NCBI GenBank assembly: GCA_005406025.1
Contig: BGZK01001285.1
Location: forward strand, 1 to 64,000
Length of the DNA: 64,000 bases
Direction of reading: 5' to 3'
From: Eumeta japonica
Taxonomy: Eukaryota > Arthropoda > Insecta > Lepidoptera > Psychidae
Made by a program: the position numbers and the translations under genes. Of the stretch, positions 35,395 through 47,159 are shown one piece after another. The notes beneath the pieces are model-generated. The model was not told where the DNA came from and did not search any database. It saw only the letters and a list, made by a program, of their open reading frames with translations. Positions within the stretch are counted from its first letter, which is position 1; each line of letters opens with the position of its first letter.

Positions 35395-36445
35395 GGGCAA
35401 GTTTCTTCCATTTGTCTTCCGTTCTCCGTTTTCTTTGCTTGGTGCAGAGCTTTCAGTGTTTGCTTCTGGAAGTTTGTGTGGTTCATCCGCAATCTATTAG
35501 TTTCTACGTCACTCTTTGCTAATGTGGCCTATTCCTTTTGGTTTTTGTTGTGATAAGTCATATGTGTTCTAAGATAGCTTTTTTTCATAAATTTGTTTCC
35601 TCAGTTAATCTTCATACTTCATTTTCTTTGCTTATTATAAATTTTCGGTGCTAGTGAGAGTTGGTAGAGTTCATCCACAGCCTTCCTTGTCTATAATTTG
35701 CTTTGTTCTTCTTGGTTCCTATTGCAGTAACGTGTGTATATATACACGTACCTATAAGAAATCTGAAATAAGTTTTTTTTTTCCGTTAGTTTTTTTATTC
35801 TTCATTTTCTTCACTCGATGCAGAGCTTTCAGTGTCCGTTTCTGGGATTTAATATAGTTCATCCGCAGCTTATTTTTCCGTTTTGTTCTCAGCTAATATA
35901 GCCCACTCCTCTTGGCTCCTATTGTAATAACTGAAGTTTTGTCAGAGCAAATCTTCCCATGTATAAATACGACGTTCAACTTTTCTCTCTGTTGTAGTAT
36001 ATCTTAGTGCAGAGTTGAGTATGTGGGGTTGGTTTCTTCTTAAGAGATGACCGTAGTAGCATATTCTTCTAACCTTGATGATTTTGGTGATTGTCTTTCC
36101 TTCGAGGATTTCTTGTGTTTTCAGTTTAGGTTAATTTCTTGCGGCTTGTAACATATCTTTCAGGATCTCTCTTTCGTCTTGTTTTATTTGTCTTGGTTAA
36201 TACAACTACGTTCAGACCGTACGCCATGGAGGGAGAGATCACCATTTTGTAAATTAACTTGGCGATTTTCCAGTGTATATTAATCTTCTAGATGAAGGGA
36301 ATGAGAGCTTTCGCATTATGAATTGTTTGTTCATCTTTTGCCTTTATCATGTCTCTTCGACTCAGCTCTGAGGTCAGGTACGTACCCAAATATTTAATTG
36401 TGTCCACGGGAGTGATTAGTACTCCATTTAATTCCATTAGGCTAT
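35395..36445 (-). pseudogene. Non-LTR reverse transcriptase C-terminal fragment with tandem tail
   Basis: Minus strand 36445-36110 reads SLMELNGVLITPVDTIKYLG and TYLTSELSRRDMIKAK, the VxYLG thumb-region box after an RT palm, then KALIPFI, stop, HWKIAKLIYKMVISPSMAYG. Downstream (35990-35395) the tail is present as three diverged tandem units of about 190 bp, each with a version of YYNRSQEEWA and an acidic ETDTESSASSEE-type end. Stops occur in each part. Upstream palm sequence with the FADD box is missing. Confidence 0.75.
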
Positions 36446-37739
36446 ACATAAATATGTTATTAATAAATTATTATTTTGGTAATAAATTACTTGACAGTAA
36501 GATGTGGCCGCTTTTCCGCCCGGGTCGACATAAAATGAGTTCATTTCTTTTTTATATCGAGTGATCGTCCTTTCGTTTATGATTCCAACCTCGATTTGTA
36601 ATATTAAATTCGAACACAAATTATTAATCTTCAGTTTAATTGTAACATCAATCACAATATATAACAAACAAGTTTTACTTCGATAACACGTAAAGGCTAA
36701 ACGGACTCATAACTATTTTTTTCACCTTTCCTTGTACTTATCGTCACGATCTTCTGAATTTCCGTAGCAGTAATCAAATATTTGTGTAAGGCTCTATAAA
36801 CTCAGTCAGTACCCGTATAACTTTTTGGAAATTTTATTGCGAAATCATAAAAACTAAGTGTCGCAAATCATCACTCTATAAGCTTTTATTCATAACTTAG
36901 TATATTTTTTGCAATTATTTTGTGCTGCACAAGTCCTTAAACAATAAGTTAATAACAGAAATGCACATAGGCACGTTTTGACTATGCCTTAAAACTTTCC
37001 GGACTGCGAACTGTAAGGACGATCGGATTCTTCGTATGTCACGTATTTTAGTGCAGTTTAACTCAAACACGCGCATAAATTATTAATCTCAATTTTGTTA
37101 GAAATTCCCCTAGTTTCGTAACATTTTTTATTTTTGCATCGGCCACTACTAGAATTCAAATAAAACATTAACTAATCAACTCCTTTGCTCCGAGTAGCAT
37201 TCATTCATTCCATATTGAAATTGAATTCGCAAACTACGCTTTGCTTTTAATTAAATATATACAATCCAGTTTTAGAAAGTTATGAGTTTAAGGACCCTCA
37301 TTGAAAACAAACGTGCATTTTACTGTGAATTATATTGGCGATTGGGTCATGAACGAAATTTTAGTTATTGGAACATTTAAATAGGACATTTTTAATGAAA
37401 AAGTGTTTTTGTTACTTTGCTTTTCTGTCACACAGCAACAAATAGACATGATTTTTTTTGTATGGAGATGGGACAGAGAATGATGATATAGGCTATTTTT
37501 TCTCTCCCATTTTATCTACCAGAGACATACACGTTTCCACTTTTTCAATGGGAGAATAATTGTACCTAACTTGTAATTAGTAAGTTGATACGAAACAATC
37601 ATCGTTTTTGAATTGATTCAATATTGAGATAATCCCAAGGATCATTTTTATTCCCTCGTAAAGCACAGTGTGTGGGATTCTAATCGAGTACTAATATAAT
37701 AGTATTCCACGCTGCTGGAACCACAGATCATGTAGTTGA
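36446..37739. other. AT-rich DNA, nothing recognised
   Basis: Small frames at 36349-36667 are the shadow of the LINE fragment or chance. No gene was seen. Confidence 0.45.
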
Positions 37740-38690
37740 CATAGTAAAGAATCAAAATCGATACAACAGGATGAGATCGGGATTAAGACATCGGAATCGA
37801 AAGCAGCAATGATAGTAGAATTAAGAATTAGACCGGAATTTGTATAGATTGTGTAATTGAGAACGATACCGGAATTGATATAGATAGTGGAATTGAGAAC
37901 GAGACCGGAATTGATATAGATAGTGGAATTAAGAACGAGACCGGAATTGATATAGATAGTGGAATTGAGAACGAGACCGCAATTGACATTGATAGTGGAA
38001 TTAATAACGAGACCGGAATTGACATAGACAGTGGAATTGAGAACGAGACCGGAATTGACATAGATAGTGGAATTGAGAACGAGACCGAAATTGATATAGA
38101 TAGTGGAATTGAGAACGAGACCGGAATTGATATAGATAATGGAATTGAGAACGAGACCAGAATTGACATAGATAGTGGAATTGAGAACAAGACCGGAATT
38201 TATATAGATAGTGGAATTGTGAATGAGACCAGAATTGATATAGATAGTGAAATTGAGAACGAGAGCGGAATTGATATAGATAGTGAAATTGAGAACGAGA
38301 GCGGAATTGATATAGATAGTGGAATTGAGAACGAGACCGGAATTGACATAGATAGTGGAATTGAGAACGAGAACGGAATTTATATAGATAGTGAAATTGA
38401 GAACGAGACCGAAATTGATATAGATAGTGGAATCGAGAACGAGACCGGAATTGACATAGATAGTGGAATTGAGAACGAGACCGGAATTGATATAGATAGT
38501 GGAATTGAGAACGAGATCGGAATTGATATAGATAGTGGAATAGAGAACGAGAGCGGAATTGATATAGATAGTGAAATTGAGAACGAGACTGGAATTGATA
38601 TAGGTAGTGGAATTGAAAACGAGACCAGAATTGACATATATAGTGAAATTGCTTGTTAAATCATAAGCAAGACCAGCATCAGGATTAGGA
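37740..38690 (+). repeat. 36-bp satellite array in a GA-rich element
   Basis: Unit 1 starts at 37835 and unit 22 at 38591: 756 bp, exactly 21 periods of 36 bp, so there is no indel in 22 full units plus a partial one to 38652. The unit is two diverged 18-mers, GGAATTGATATAGATAGT and GGAATTGAGAACGAGACC. Flanks at 37740-37834 and 38655-38690 are looser versions of the same theme. The plus frame is open from 37832 to TAA at 38657 (275 codons, GIDIDSGIENET per unit) and minus frames are also open. No start, signal or domain supports a gene. Confidence 0.92.
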
Positions 38691-38984
38691 CTAAAAGAGA
38701 GATCGTATTATACTATTGGTGTACGGATTTATTTTATGTTCATGTGGGTAGGGTTGTGGACGAAAGATACTTAAATTATAAATAACACTAAAAATATATT
38801 ATGAATGTGTGGTGTACAAAATAAAATAATTAATATTATAAATTTTCAAGTAGATATTCATCGTTAACTCATAAACTACCAATTCCGGTCGATTTATTTT
38901 AGAAAGTCTTATAACTAATGTTATCTATTTGCATGTTATTACCAATTTTTAACAGTTCAATCAAAATTCTACCTGAACGCCCTT
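38691..38984. other. AT-rich DNA, nothing recognised
   Basis: Nothing beyond AT-rich sequence was seen. Confidence 0.4.
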
Positions 38985-39540
38985 TTCGTATCGAAAAGTT
39001 CAAATGCGGCCATTCGAAAACGACATCTACGTACACCGCCGCAGGGTTCCGTTCGAATGGTATTCAACGTTTTTCGTTTTCCACTCGATCTTCGCAGATG
39101 TTTCAATTCGACGATCCCTCGCACGGTATCGGGCAATAATTGCTGCGCTAACACGCCCAAAACAAAGCGAAAGCATTAGAATTGCAAAGCTTTTCATCAC
39201 GGCCCGCCGGCGACGATGAAAACAAAACGGAAATATCTGCATTTTTGTTGCGGACGGATGAGTAATCGCCGAGAACGGAATTAAACTTGTAAATGTACGT
39301 CGGGGCCTTGGGAAAGGGGGGGTCAGCGGGGGGCGGGCGCGGGTCGCGAAAATTGTTTTCGCATTAGGGGACATTTTCATAAATATGAAAGTGGGAAATT
39401 AAACATCGTCGCTAGGAGCCCTCGGCCTGAAAGGACGGCCCCGGCCGCACGGAGAGGCCGACTTTGTGACACCGGCTAATAGGTGGCGCTCCGGTAATGA
39501 ATTCGTGAAAGCGAACAAAACAGCGCTGCAGCTGAACAAT
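38985..39540. promoter_or_regulatory. Large GC-rich island, candidate regulatory element
   Basis: The block holds CGCCGCAGGGTTCCG, GGCCCGCCGGCGACG, a G-rich run (39314-39345: GGGAAAGGGGGGG, CAGCGGGGGGCGGGCGCGGG), GGCCCCGGCCGCACGG and TAATAGGTGGCGCTCCGG. Five overlapping frames on both strands are open only through base composition. The G-run could form a quadruplex. It is the longest island of the window. Confidence 0.4.
39481..39490 (+). promoter_or_regulatory. CTCF-like binding site
   Basis: AGGTGGCGCT matches the AGRKGGCGC core known for insect CTCF. A weaker AGGTGGCGCG occurs at 55580-55589. Occupancy is unproven. Confidence 0.35.
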
Positions 39541-40183
39541 TCTGATAGACTGCATGATGATTGTTTTCATAACTTTTTCAATTGATAGGACGCTATTGCG
39601 ATATTGAAAATATCATAGTTGTTAATGAAATCGAAAATCGAATGGACATATGAAATAATTGTACAACAGAACTTAAAATTGTTTAAGTAGGCAACGGAAT
39701 GTAAGCCATTAAAGATTTCTTGTCATCTCTTTCTCGCAAAACATAATATGTATTCTACGCTATCACGCAAGAAGTTATAGGTTACTAGTGCTCTCTTTCT
39801 CTAATTAGTAATTTGAAATGTTCACTATTCGGTTATTTTTATAGCCTTATAAAAAAAAATTTCAAATCTAATTCAAAAAAAAAAGTTTTAAGTGCCATAT
39901 CAAAAACAACTAGTGAACTACCCATGTGGTAGAAAATTTTTCAAAATCCCAATTCGACGAAAAAAACGTTAGTAAACTATGATATCACTCATTAACAGTT
40001 CTATGTAAAATAAATCATATACAAATTCTCTGGCAAATAAGAAGCGCATGATTCTTTTGATGATTTATAATTTTAGGCTTTTTATCTAATTAATAATATT
40101 TTATGCAGTTTTTGTTTTATTATGCTACAAAAATAGGAAAAAACCGAAAATCAGGAAGTTTTTTTTCAGTGTGATTTTTAAAA
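39541..40183. other. AT-rich DNA, nothing recognised
   Basis: No gene or partnered repeat was seen. Confidence 0.45.
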
Positions 40184-41300
40184 ATGGTGTTTTCATTAAA
40201 TCTTTACGTTTTAGTGTCCTTTTTAATTTATTTTGTCCATTTCCCGAATTATGTCTATACGTTTCTCTCTATCTCTGCATATTTGTGCGTGTGCACGCGC
40301 GCGTTTTTGTTTAAGCGCGTGCGTGCGGGCAAACATGTGTGTGTATGTACGTACGTGCGCGCGTGCTTGTGTGTATGCTTGTAAATCTCTCATAGCTATT
40401 CAACAGAATAACCAATCGAAACGCCGTTGATTACATTCGAGAGAGATTTACTTAGGCTTCCTGAAAATTTTAATCGATTCCGTTAGTAGACATAGTATAG
40501 TAAAAATATAATAAAATTTTTAGAAAAAGGTTATTTAGAATAACTTTTAGAGTACGTTATTGATCGATAGCAATATTTAAGCAGTTATTTTCTCTTAATG
40601 GTTACAAAAATTGCCGTGATTGTTTTGAATATAGTTAAACTACACTATTTATCATAAATTTTATATCTACTCAGGTTTTCTACAAAAAAAAAAGCGTTGA
40701 ATGCCACAAACTACGTTAAAATAGGTTGGTTTCTTCAAGAGATATCGTTATCGGAAAAATCGTAAAAAAGGGCTTTTTCAAAATGTAATGTTCTTTCAAA
40801 ATACAAAATTGTGAAATTCCTTTTTAAGTGATATTTGGTATGTGGTCAACTTATGGTGCTTAAAAAACAGCGTCAAATGCCGTAAATCAGATTAAAATAG
40901 AACAATGCGTTCGATAAATATTGTAATTTATCATGAAATTTATCACAGCAGAAAATTAAGAGAAAAATGCACTTTTTAAAATAATCTAGATTTTTGAAAT
41001 TGAACAATTCAAAAAGTACTAAAACTATTTTTAAGCTTGGAGAATTGGAAAAAGTGCTAAACACTCGATCTTTTGAGCTCACAAAACACAGCAATTTACT
41101 GCTAGACATAACTTTGAATTATATGAGCTCGAAAGATACACCCAGTTTCAGGGACGCCCAGCAGGGTCAATCGTCTTTTGAATTTTTGATCTAGCAAAAT
41201 TCAAAATCTTACAGAAAACTGTGTTTTTGAACTTGGGAAACTCTAAAGCACATAAATAAATATCATAGCGAAAAGGATTGGGGAAGGCTTTTGAGGGACA
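40184..41300 (+). repeat. TG-headed dispersed family, copy 3
   Basis: A degenerate GTGCG/TGTGTATG head (40284-40382) leads to body segments GCGTTGAATGCCACAAACTA (40693-), TTCTTCAAGAGATATCGTTA (40732-) and CAGCGTCAAATGCCGTAAAT (40868-), and the closing box AAATATCATAGCGAAA ... GGAAGGCTTTTG (41264-41296). It is the most diverged copy. The frames over the head are microsatellite products. Confidence 0.6.
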
Positions 41301-42904
41301 AACGTTTTTCACTTTTTTTTTGAATGAGACTCATAAAGTTATGTTAATAAAGAAAATCATTCATAAAACATTATAAAAGTATGTCAACAGTAAATTATTA
41401 TTCCATTTAATACAAAGACTCTGTTCGAGCGAAATGTGTTAAATATAGGACTGTTAATATTCTCAGATGATTTTTATATCCATGATACTCGTATTTCTTA
41501 CAAAACTGTACAATATTTGCTTTGTTAGGGTTTTGTACATCTGAAGGAAAAAAAAATATTTACTAATACATATTTTATAAAACGATTAGCGTGTCTGTTT
41601 GCCCGTTCGTTATTATACTTATTTTCTTCAAATATATTGAGCGAAAAGAAGTGCGTTTGTTATATAAACGGTGTTAGGTGACCTAATCACGGACATAATA
41701 AACAGCGATATGATAAACCAATTGCAATTTTGTAGTTTAATTTTGGGTTCAATTAGAAAATTAAAAAAGTGACAAGTGCATCATATGACATATCAAACGA
41801 ACGGGTTTGTTACGAGGATATTTTTTTTATTATTTCTAGATGTGTGATTTCAAAGATTTTATAGAAATTAAACTAGTATTAAACGTTCGTCTTAGAAACG
41901 GTTTCACCAAAAATTTTGAATAAAATCCGAACCATGTGGAGGCAATCACGAAGTTCTTAAGGGATCGATTGATAGAGAATAAAATTCAACAACGACAAAC
42001 TACGACTTATCTATCTGAAAGAAAATTTAGAGAAATAATAAATTTTGAATCAAACGAAGCACGAAATGCCCCCTCTGTTGTCGCCTCTGTTTTCACTCTA
42101 GGACTTTACCAACACAATCTTTTTGTACAAAGACCGGAACGAGCAAATTTATTGTACTCTTGACGGAGTACTGTCCTTTGCGACTTATATTTGGAGTGTT
42201 TGAGAGAGGTCGCCCGGCCGCTGTTCTCCTCATGCATAACCTAGTCACCCTAAAAATAGGGTTGGCACCTGATGACCTTTGTAAGTGTGTGCCGCATTTT
42301 AAATTGATTTTATATCTCTCTAATTATATAGTGGAAAGTTCATTTATTTTAATGTTTTACCACACTGAAGGAGGACAGAAAAATACGAATAATATCCTTA
42401 TATTTTTTTTTAAGCCGACAACCCTATCTAGAGCCGTTTGTGGATCGTACCTGCCGGCCTCGTAAAACAAACGTCCTCGCATTACAAAGGAGACACTGTT
42501 GTTCCGTAATACATTTGGCCCATTTTGGAATACATAGCAATAATTCAAAACAAAACGTGTTGGGATGAAAACGGTCGTACTCAAATTTGTCCATAATTTA
42601 ACTTCGGAACTATATATATGCGCGTATTCCTTTCTTACAAATCACAGCATATTAATTCAATTATTACCAAACGACAATGATAATAAAATTATAGTACGAC
42701 CACAGGTGTTTCACTTGGCATAGCCGATTCTTTTTGTTGTCCTCATCAAAAAAGTTCTCTCAGACGAACTCAGTACTTATGGTAACGGTAATAAATACAA
42801 CGATAAATGCACAAGAAAATACTGGAATATGCATATGCAATAACGATTCAAGCACTGCAACGTAATAACACACCGACGAACCTCCTAAGCTGAACCGTGA
42901 GAAT
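41301..42904. other. Unassigned DNA
   Basis: Frames at 41936-42163 and 42160-42465 abut but show no known domain. A patch near 42200-42275 is GC-richer. No repeat partner was found in the window. Confidence 0.35.
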
Positions 42905-43032
42905 TATTAATAGTGTAATTTCCATAGATTATAAGTTATTCTATTGTCTTTATTGTATTTTATAAATCACATATTAAAGGTACAATAAAGAATAGAGCCT
43001 TTTCCATAAAATGGATTGATTGATTGATATAA
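42905..43032 (+). repeat. Probable LINE 3' end with (TTGA)n tail
   Basis: GTACAATAAAGAATAGAGCC followed by GGATTGATTGATTGATA (43015-43031) is a polyadenylation-like signal plus a 4-bp tail repeat, as at the 3' ends of several non-LTR elements. No RT sequence was found upstream. Confidence 0.35.
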
Positions 43033-45040
43033 GTATGCTTAAATATAAGTTCTTAATTTAATTACTATTAACTAATTATAATTATATATAGTAATTGCAT
43101 GTCAAATACAAGTGAAATTCTGTTTTTTTTTTCTTCTTCTAAGTAGATAAATATTGATTTTTTTGCATTCTGTTAATATAAAAAAATAAATAGTCACTTT
43201 TATTTTCTTTTTGATAAAATGTTGAAGCTATTTAAGGTTTTAAAAAGGTATACATAAATTTCAATTACAGAATTTGAAGTTAGAGAAGGCATTGAACATA
43301 TGTAGAGATAGAGCGAAATTTTGTACATTTTACACAATAAATACAAAAAAAAAGCTATAAAGCTTTGCAAACAGACATTTGAACAATGAACGGCAAACAC
43401 TTTTTGTACAATATATCACTTCCAGCACATGATACAGATAAAATCGAATAACCTTACAATTGATTAAGATATGATTGAAGTAATATCAGGCCAGGTCTCA
43501 ATTGAAGTTGTATAATAAAATCCTGCCGGCGATGTAAATCTTTTGTTTCATATAGATAAATAAATGAGTGTCCTATTTTTATTTATTTCCCTATAATACA
43601 ATCAATATGAAAAGAATAAAAGTTAAGAATTGAAATAGATACTAGGTATTATGAGACTTTGTCATAATTGACTTAGACAGTAATGAATTAATTACCAACT
43701 GTTCGCTAGGGCAGCAATGAAGCTTTTATGTATTTAACTATCAATATCCAATTTGTAGCCATTTCAGTGAAATGATCTCCAGGAATTCTTGCGATATGGA
43801 ACAAGTACGGCTCTAGTCTGTTAATTAACATATCAATTTTCATATTTTAGCATGAAACACTTGATAGTTCCGCGAATATTTACGACAGCAGAAACAATAG
43901 TTCTCTTAAGTACAATAATTGCACGAGTGACATTGAAAAAACTGTTACCTTAAAGCTTGGTAAAACATTTTGAAATAGAATATACGATAATGTTTTTATT
44001 TATAGAAAAAAAAAATAAATAAAAAATAATGTCTTTACAAGAAAAAACTTAAATGTTTCGTATATTTTGTTGATTTTAACCTTAATTTGTACACTCACCC
44101 AAAATCTTGAATTTATAGTTTCAATTCTCAACAGTTTATTTCCATTACTATTTTTCTAAATAATATTTTTATTTTTGCAAATACGTTGCTTCATACGGAA
44201 AAATTATCGTCTTTATTTCGTAATAATATGTATATACAAAAATAGCTAATACTATTTCTTATTTGAAAATAGGTCGCACTTTACAACAGATCATACCTTC
44301 TGTGTTGAAATATTATTAAATTTCGACTTCAACAGTACGAAACAAAATCATTGTTTTTGTATTGCCAATCAGCTAATAAGGTGTTTGTTTTGTATGTTGA
44401 AGGTTCTAGGCTTGATTTTCTATCGATCAGGTAGTTCTATGCACAATGAGGTATATGATTTGTATGATTTGCGTTAATGTAGTCTAATACCATTTTTTCG
44501 GAAACACGTCAAATAGTTCGCCAAATCCATTTAAAAAACTTAAAATGGGTTTGTAGGCGTTACAGAAATAGCCTATAGGTGTGCATACTATGTATAATCT
44601 TAAGCTTTTAATATTTGGAAATTTTAATTTTTCGAAGAAAAATACATAGCTGTATTAGCAATCACTTCCTTAGACGACCATCCGTTCAGGTTCTAGTTTA
44701 AAATTTTACAATAAAAGATGTTTTAAAACTTTTTCACAGACTAATAACAAACTAATTTGGGAATTTATGAATAATTTTTTAAAAGACCGGATTTCAGTAG
44801 AAATCACCAAGTAAATATTTTGAGACAAGCCACATACTTAATTATTCGGTAGAGCCTTAAGTACGTTTATATGGCAGCGTACACTCCGATTCATAAAATG
44901 TCATTCGTAATACAGATAATTTCATTTTAACAGCAATGCATTATTCAGTTATTAAACAAAAATCAGTGCTACAATCTTAAAATGAAGGCTTTTGGCTTAT
45001 ATGCATTCCAATAATTTAAACCGAAAACGCTACAGGATGT
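43033..45040. other. Long AT-rich stretch, nothing recognised
   Basis: No gene, RNA or partnered repeat was found. Confidence 0.5.
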
Positions 45041-45044
45041 TACG

Positions 45045-45350
45045 TTTTCACACGGTCCGCAGTCGGCGCGGCGCTGGGAGAACGCCATTTGGCGTCGACA
45101 CTTCATCATCTTTCTTACGCCATGTCCGGGAGTCATCCATTTCATAAAACGTCGACGAATTCGCCCGGCCCCTTGTAAAACCGCGCGCACGATCAAAAGC
45201 TCTTTTGTTTCGTAAAAAAGTTTTTGATTGAGCGCTTCAACCGCTAAGACGGGGAATGTTAATCGTTTTAAAAGTGACGTTTATTTTTATAAAGTAGACG
45301 GCCGACCGAGCTTTCACCGTATCGCCGCCCGGCGTCGAGCTGCATTGTTA
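45045..45350. promoter_or_regulatory. GC-rich island, candidate regulatory element
   Basis: GTCGGCGCGGCGCTGGG, GTCGACGAATTCGCCCGGCC, ACCGCGCGCACG and CGCCGCCCGGCGTCGAGC alternate with AT-rich pieces such as TTTTATAAAGTAGACGG. Frames of 75 (minus) and 68 (plus) codons overlap it without a family match. Confidence 0.35.
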
Positions 45351-46619
45351 GATGGCTTTTTTTCTCGTCATCTTCTTCTTTCTAGTTTTTTTTTTTCTGG
45401 TTTCTATTCGAGATCTATCCTTCCGATTAGCTAGCCACCATTTATCTATGTTTAATAGGGACTTAAAAAAAGCTTTTAGGTATTATAAAATGTACTATCT
45501 AAGTTTTGTTTAATAACATATTGTACTTTTAATGTAGATAATGTGTCTGAATGGAATTTGAACATAAAAAAATAATTCAACCTTTAAATTTTATACGAAA
45601 TACTTCGTCACTCATTTTTAAGTTTCAACTACTTCTAGCTTCAAAAATGAAATAAGCTTTTAAAATTATTGAACGCTGATTAATAGTCGAATAAAATAAA
45701 CTTGAATGCATCGTCTATAATTTTCAGTTTAGTAACTAAAATAGTAATTATATAGATTAATTCTTAATATCTTTTACCTTAAATAAAACGAGGCGAAATT
45801 ATTGTTTGTTTTATTATATATATTCATATTGTTTCTTCATTCCCATGAGAAATAGTGATCCATTACCAAAAAGATCCGAATTTTAAGGATATTTATTCAT
45901 ACAAGTATATGTGTCGGGCATTCAGACTTGTGTTCAATACGTTAGTGGCGCGTGTATTCGATACAGCTTACCATCCATCTCCAGCATACGTAACTAATTA
46001 TGAGCTTGGGTAAATAATTATTCACGACATTATTTTCACCATACCATTTATACATTAGCATAGTCTAAAACGTTGCTGTAAGTTAAAAACACTTCGCTAG
46101 AACCCTTTAATAATATTGATAATATAAATAGCAATTTAAATTACAACATTTATGAGAACGACCTTGACTTGAACATTCCAACGCCCACCAGTCGGCGCTC
46201 AAGGCTTACAATGCACACTGAGCATACAGGATTCCCACACCCATCTTGCACATCCACAATTACACTCTCGTTGTCATCGAAAATTACGTGAATAAAACAA
46301 ATTAGTACAAAATCGACGGGCCTAAGATTTTCTGTTGAGAAATTTCAACAATCGCTTCCCACGTCCTAGATCCTCATTGTCATATCCAAGTAAAAGTTTT
46401 CTTAATACCAAAACAAATGAGGACAATCCTTATTGTTCTACCAAACGGTATTAAAAAGTTACAGCACCCACCTACATCATCAGATTTCATTGACGTCGCG
46501 CGCCGCGCGATTTTCCATATTCAGTCAAAGAGTCGGTTATATTTGAACTTCATCTTGAAATCAACTCAACCGTCTATAATTGTGTATAGTGTGAATGTCA
46601 GTGAAATATCAGTTCGATG
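45351..46619. other. AT-rich DNA, nothing recognised
   Basis: No gene or partnered repeat was seen. The 72-codon frame at 46417-46635 is not recognised. Confidence 0.45.
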
Positions 46620-47075
46620 GAAAACTTGGAAGTGACTCGAAAATCGATCGCCGACCTTCGACCGCAGCGGACGCATGCATACATACGAATTTTACAAGTC
46701 AGATAGAACCTCGTAAAAACGAATCATTCGTACGTAGTCCACCTTCGTAATTAGCGCCGCGGTCGAGTCCTCGCGTTAACGATCCTCCATCGGCGTTCGA
46801 TTAGGAAAGGTCGGAACAAAACGCTTGCGGACGTATTAGGACGAGGATGAGATTTTTAAAGAGCGTTAAATATAATCAGAACGCGTGATCGGCGCGGGTC
46901 GACCGGCGGGGCCCGGAGTAATAGCGGTCGGAGGGTGCTGACACGGTTATTAGCAAAAACCCCGGCCGCCGACGGCTAATTAATTATTGAGTGACGTGCG
47001 GTTGTCCCACTGGCCGTAGTCCGCGCTGGAGGCCCGAGGGCCGCCACGATAGAGGCGCGGAGGGTCAAGGAGTAA
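46620..47075. promoter_or_regulatory. GC-rich island with homeodomain-type sites
   Basis: CGGCGGGGCCCGGAGTAATA, CCCCGGCCGCCGACGG directly followed by CTAATTAATTATTGAG (46976-46991), and CGCGCTGGAGGCCCGAGGGC. The doubled TAATTA core beside a GC-rich block is a typical layout of developmental enhancers. No frame of interest. Confidence 0.4.
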
Positions 47076-47159
47076 ATAGGTAATGCTACCGCCTCGAATA
47101 TATCAATTCAACAATCTAATAACAAAACCAAAACAGTATTTTAAAATGCTGTGCAAACA

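Noticed and set aside
37828..38659. Repeat protein gene of 120-146 or more codons
   Set aside because: The frame exists because a 36-bp unit without stops is repeated; both strands are open, and no start, signal peptide or flanking exon is visible.
38969..39380. Five overlapping frames as a GC-rich gene
   Set aside because: Several frames on both strands are open together, which reflects base composition; no domain or splice pattern was seen.
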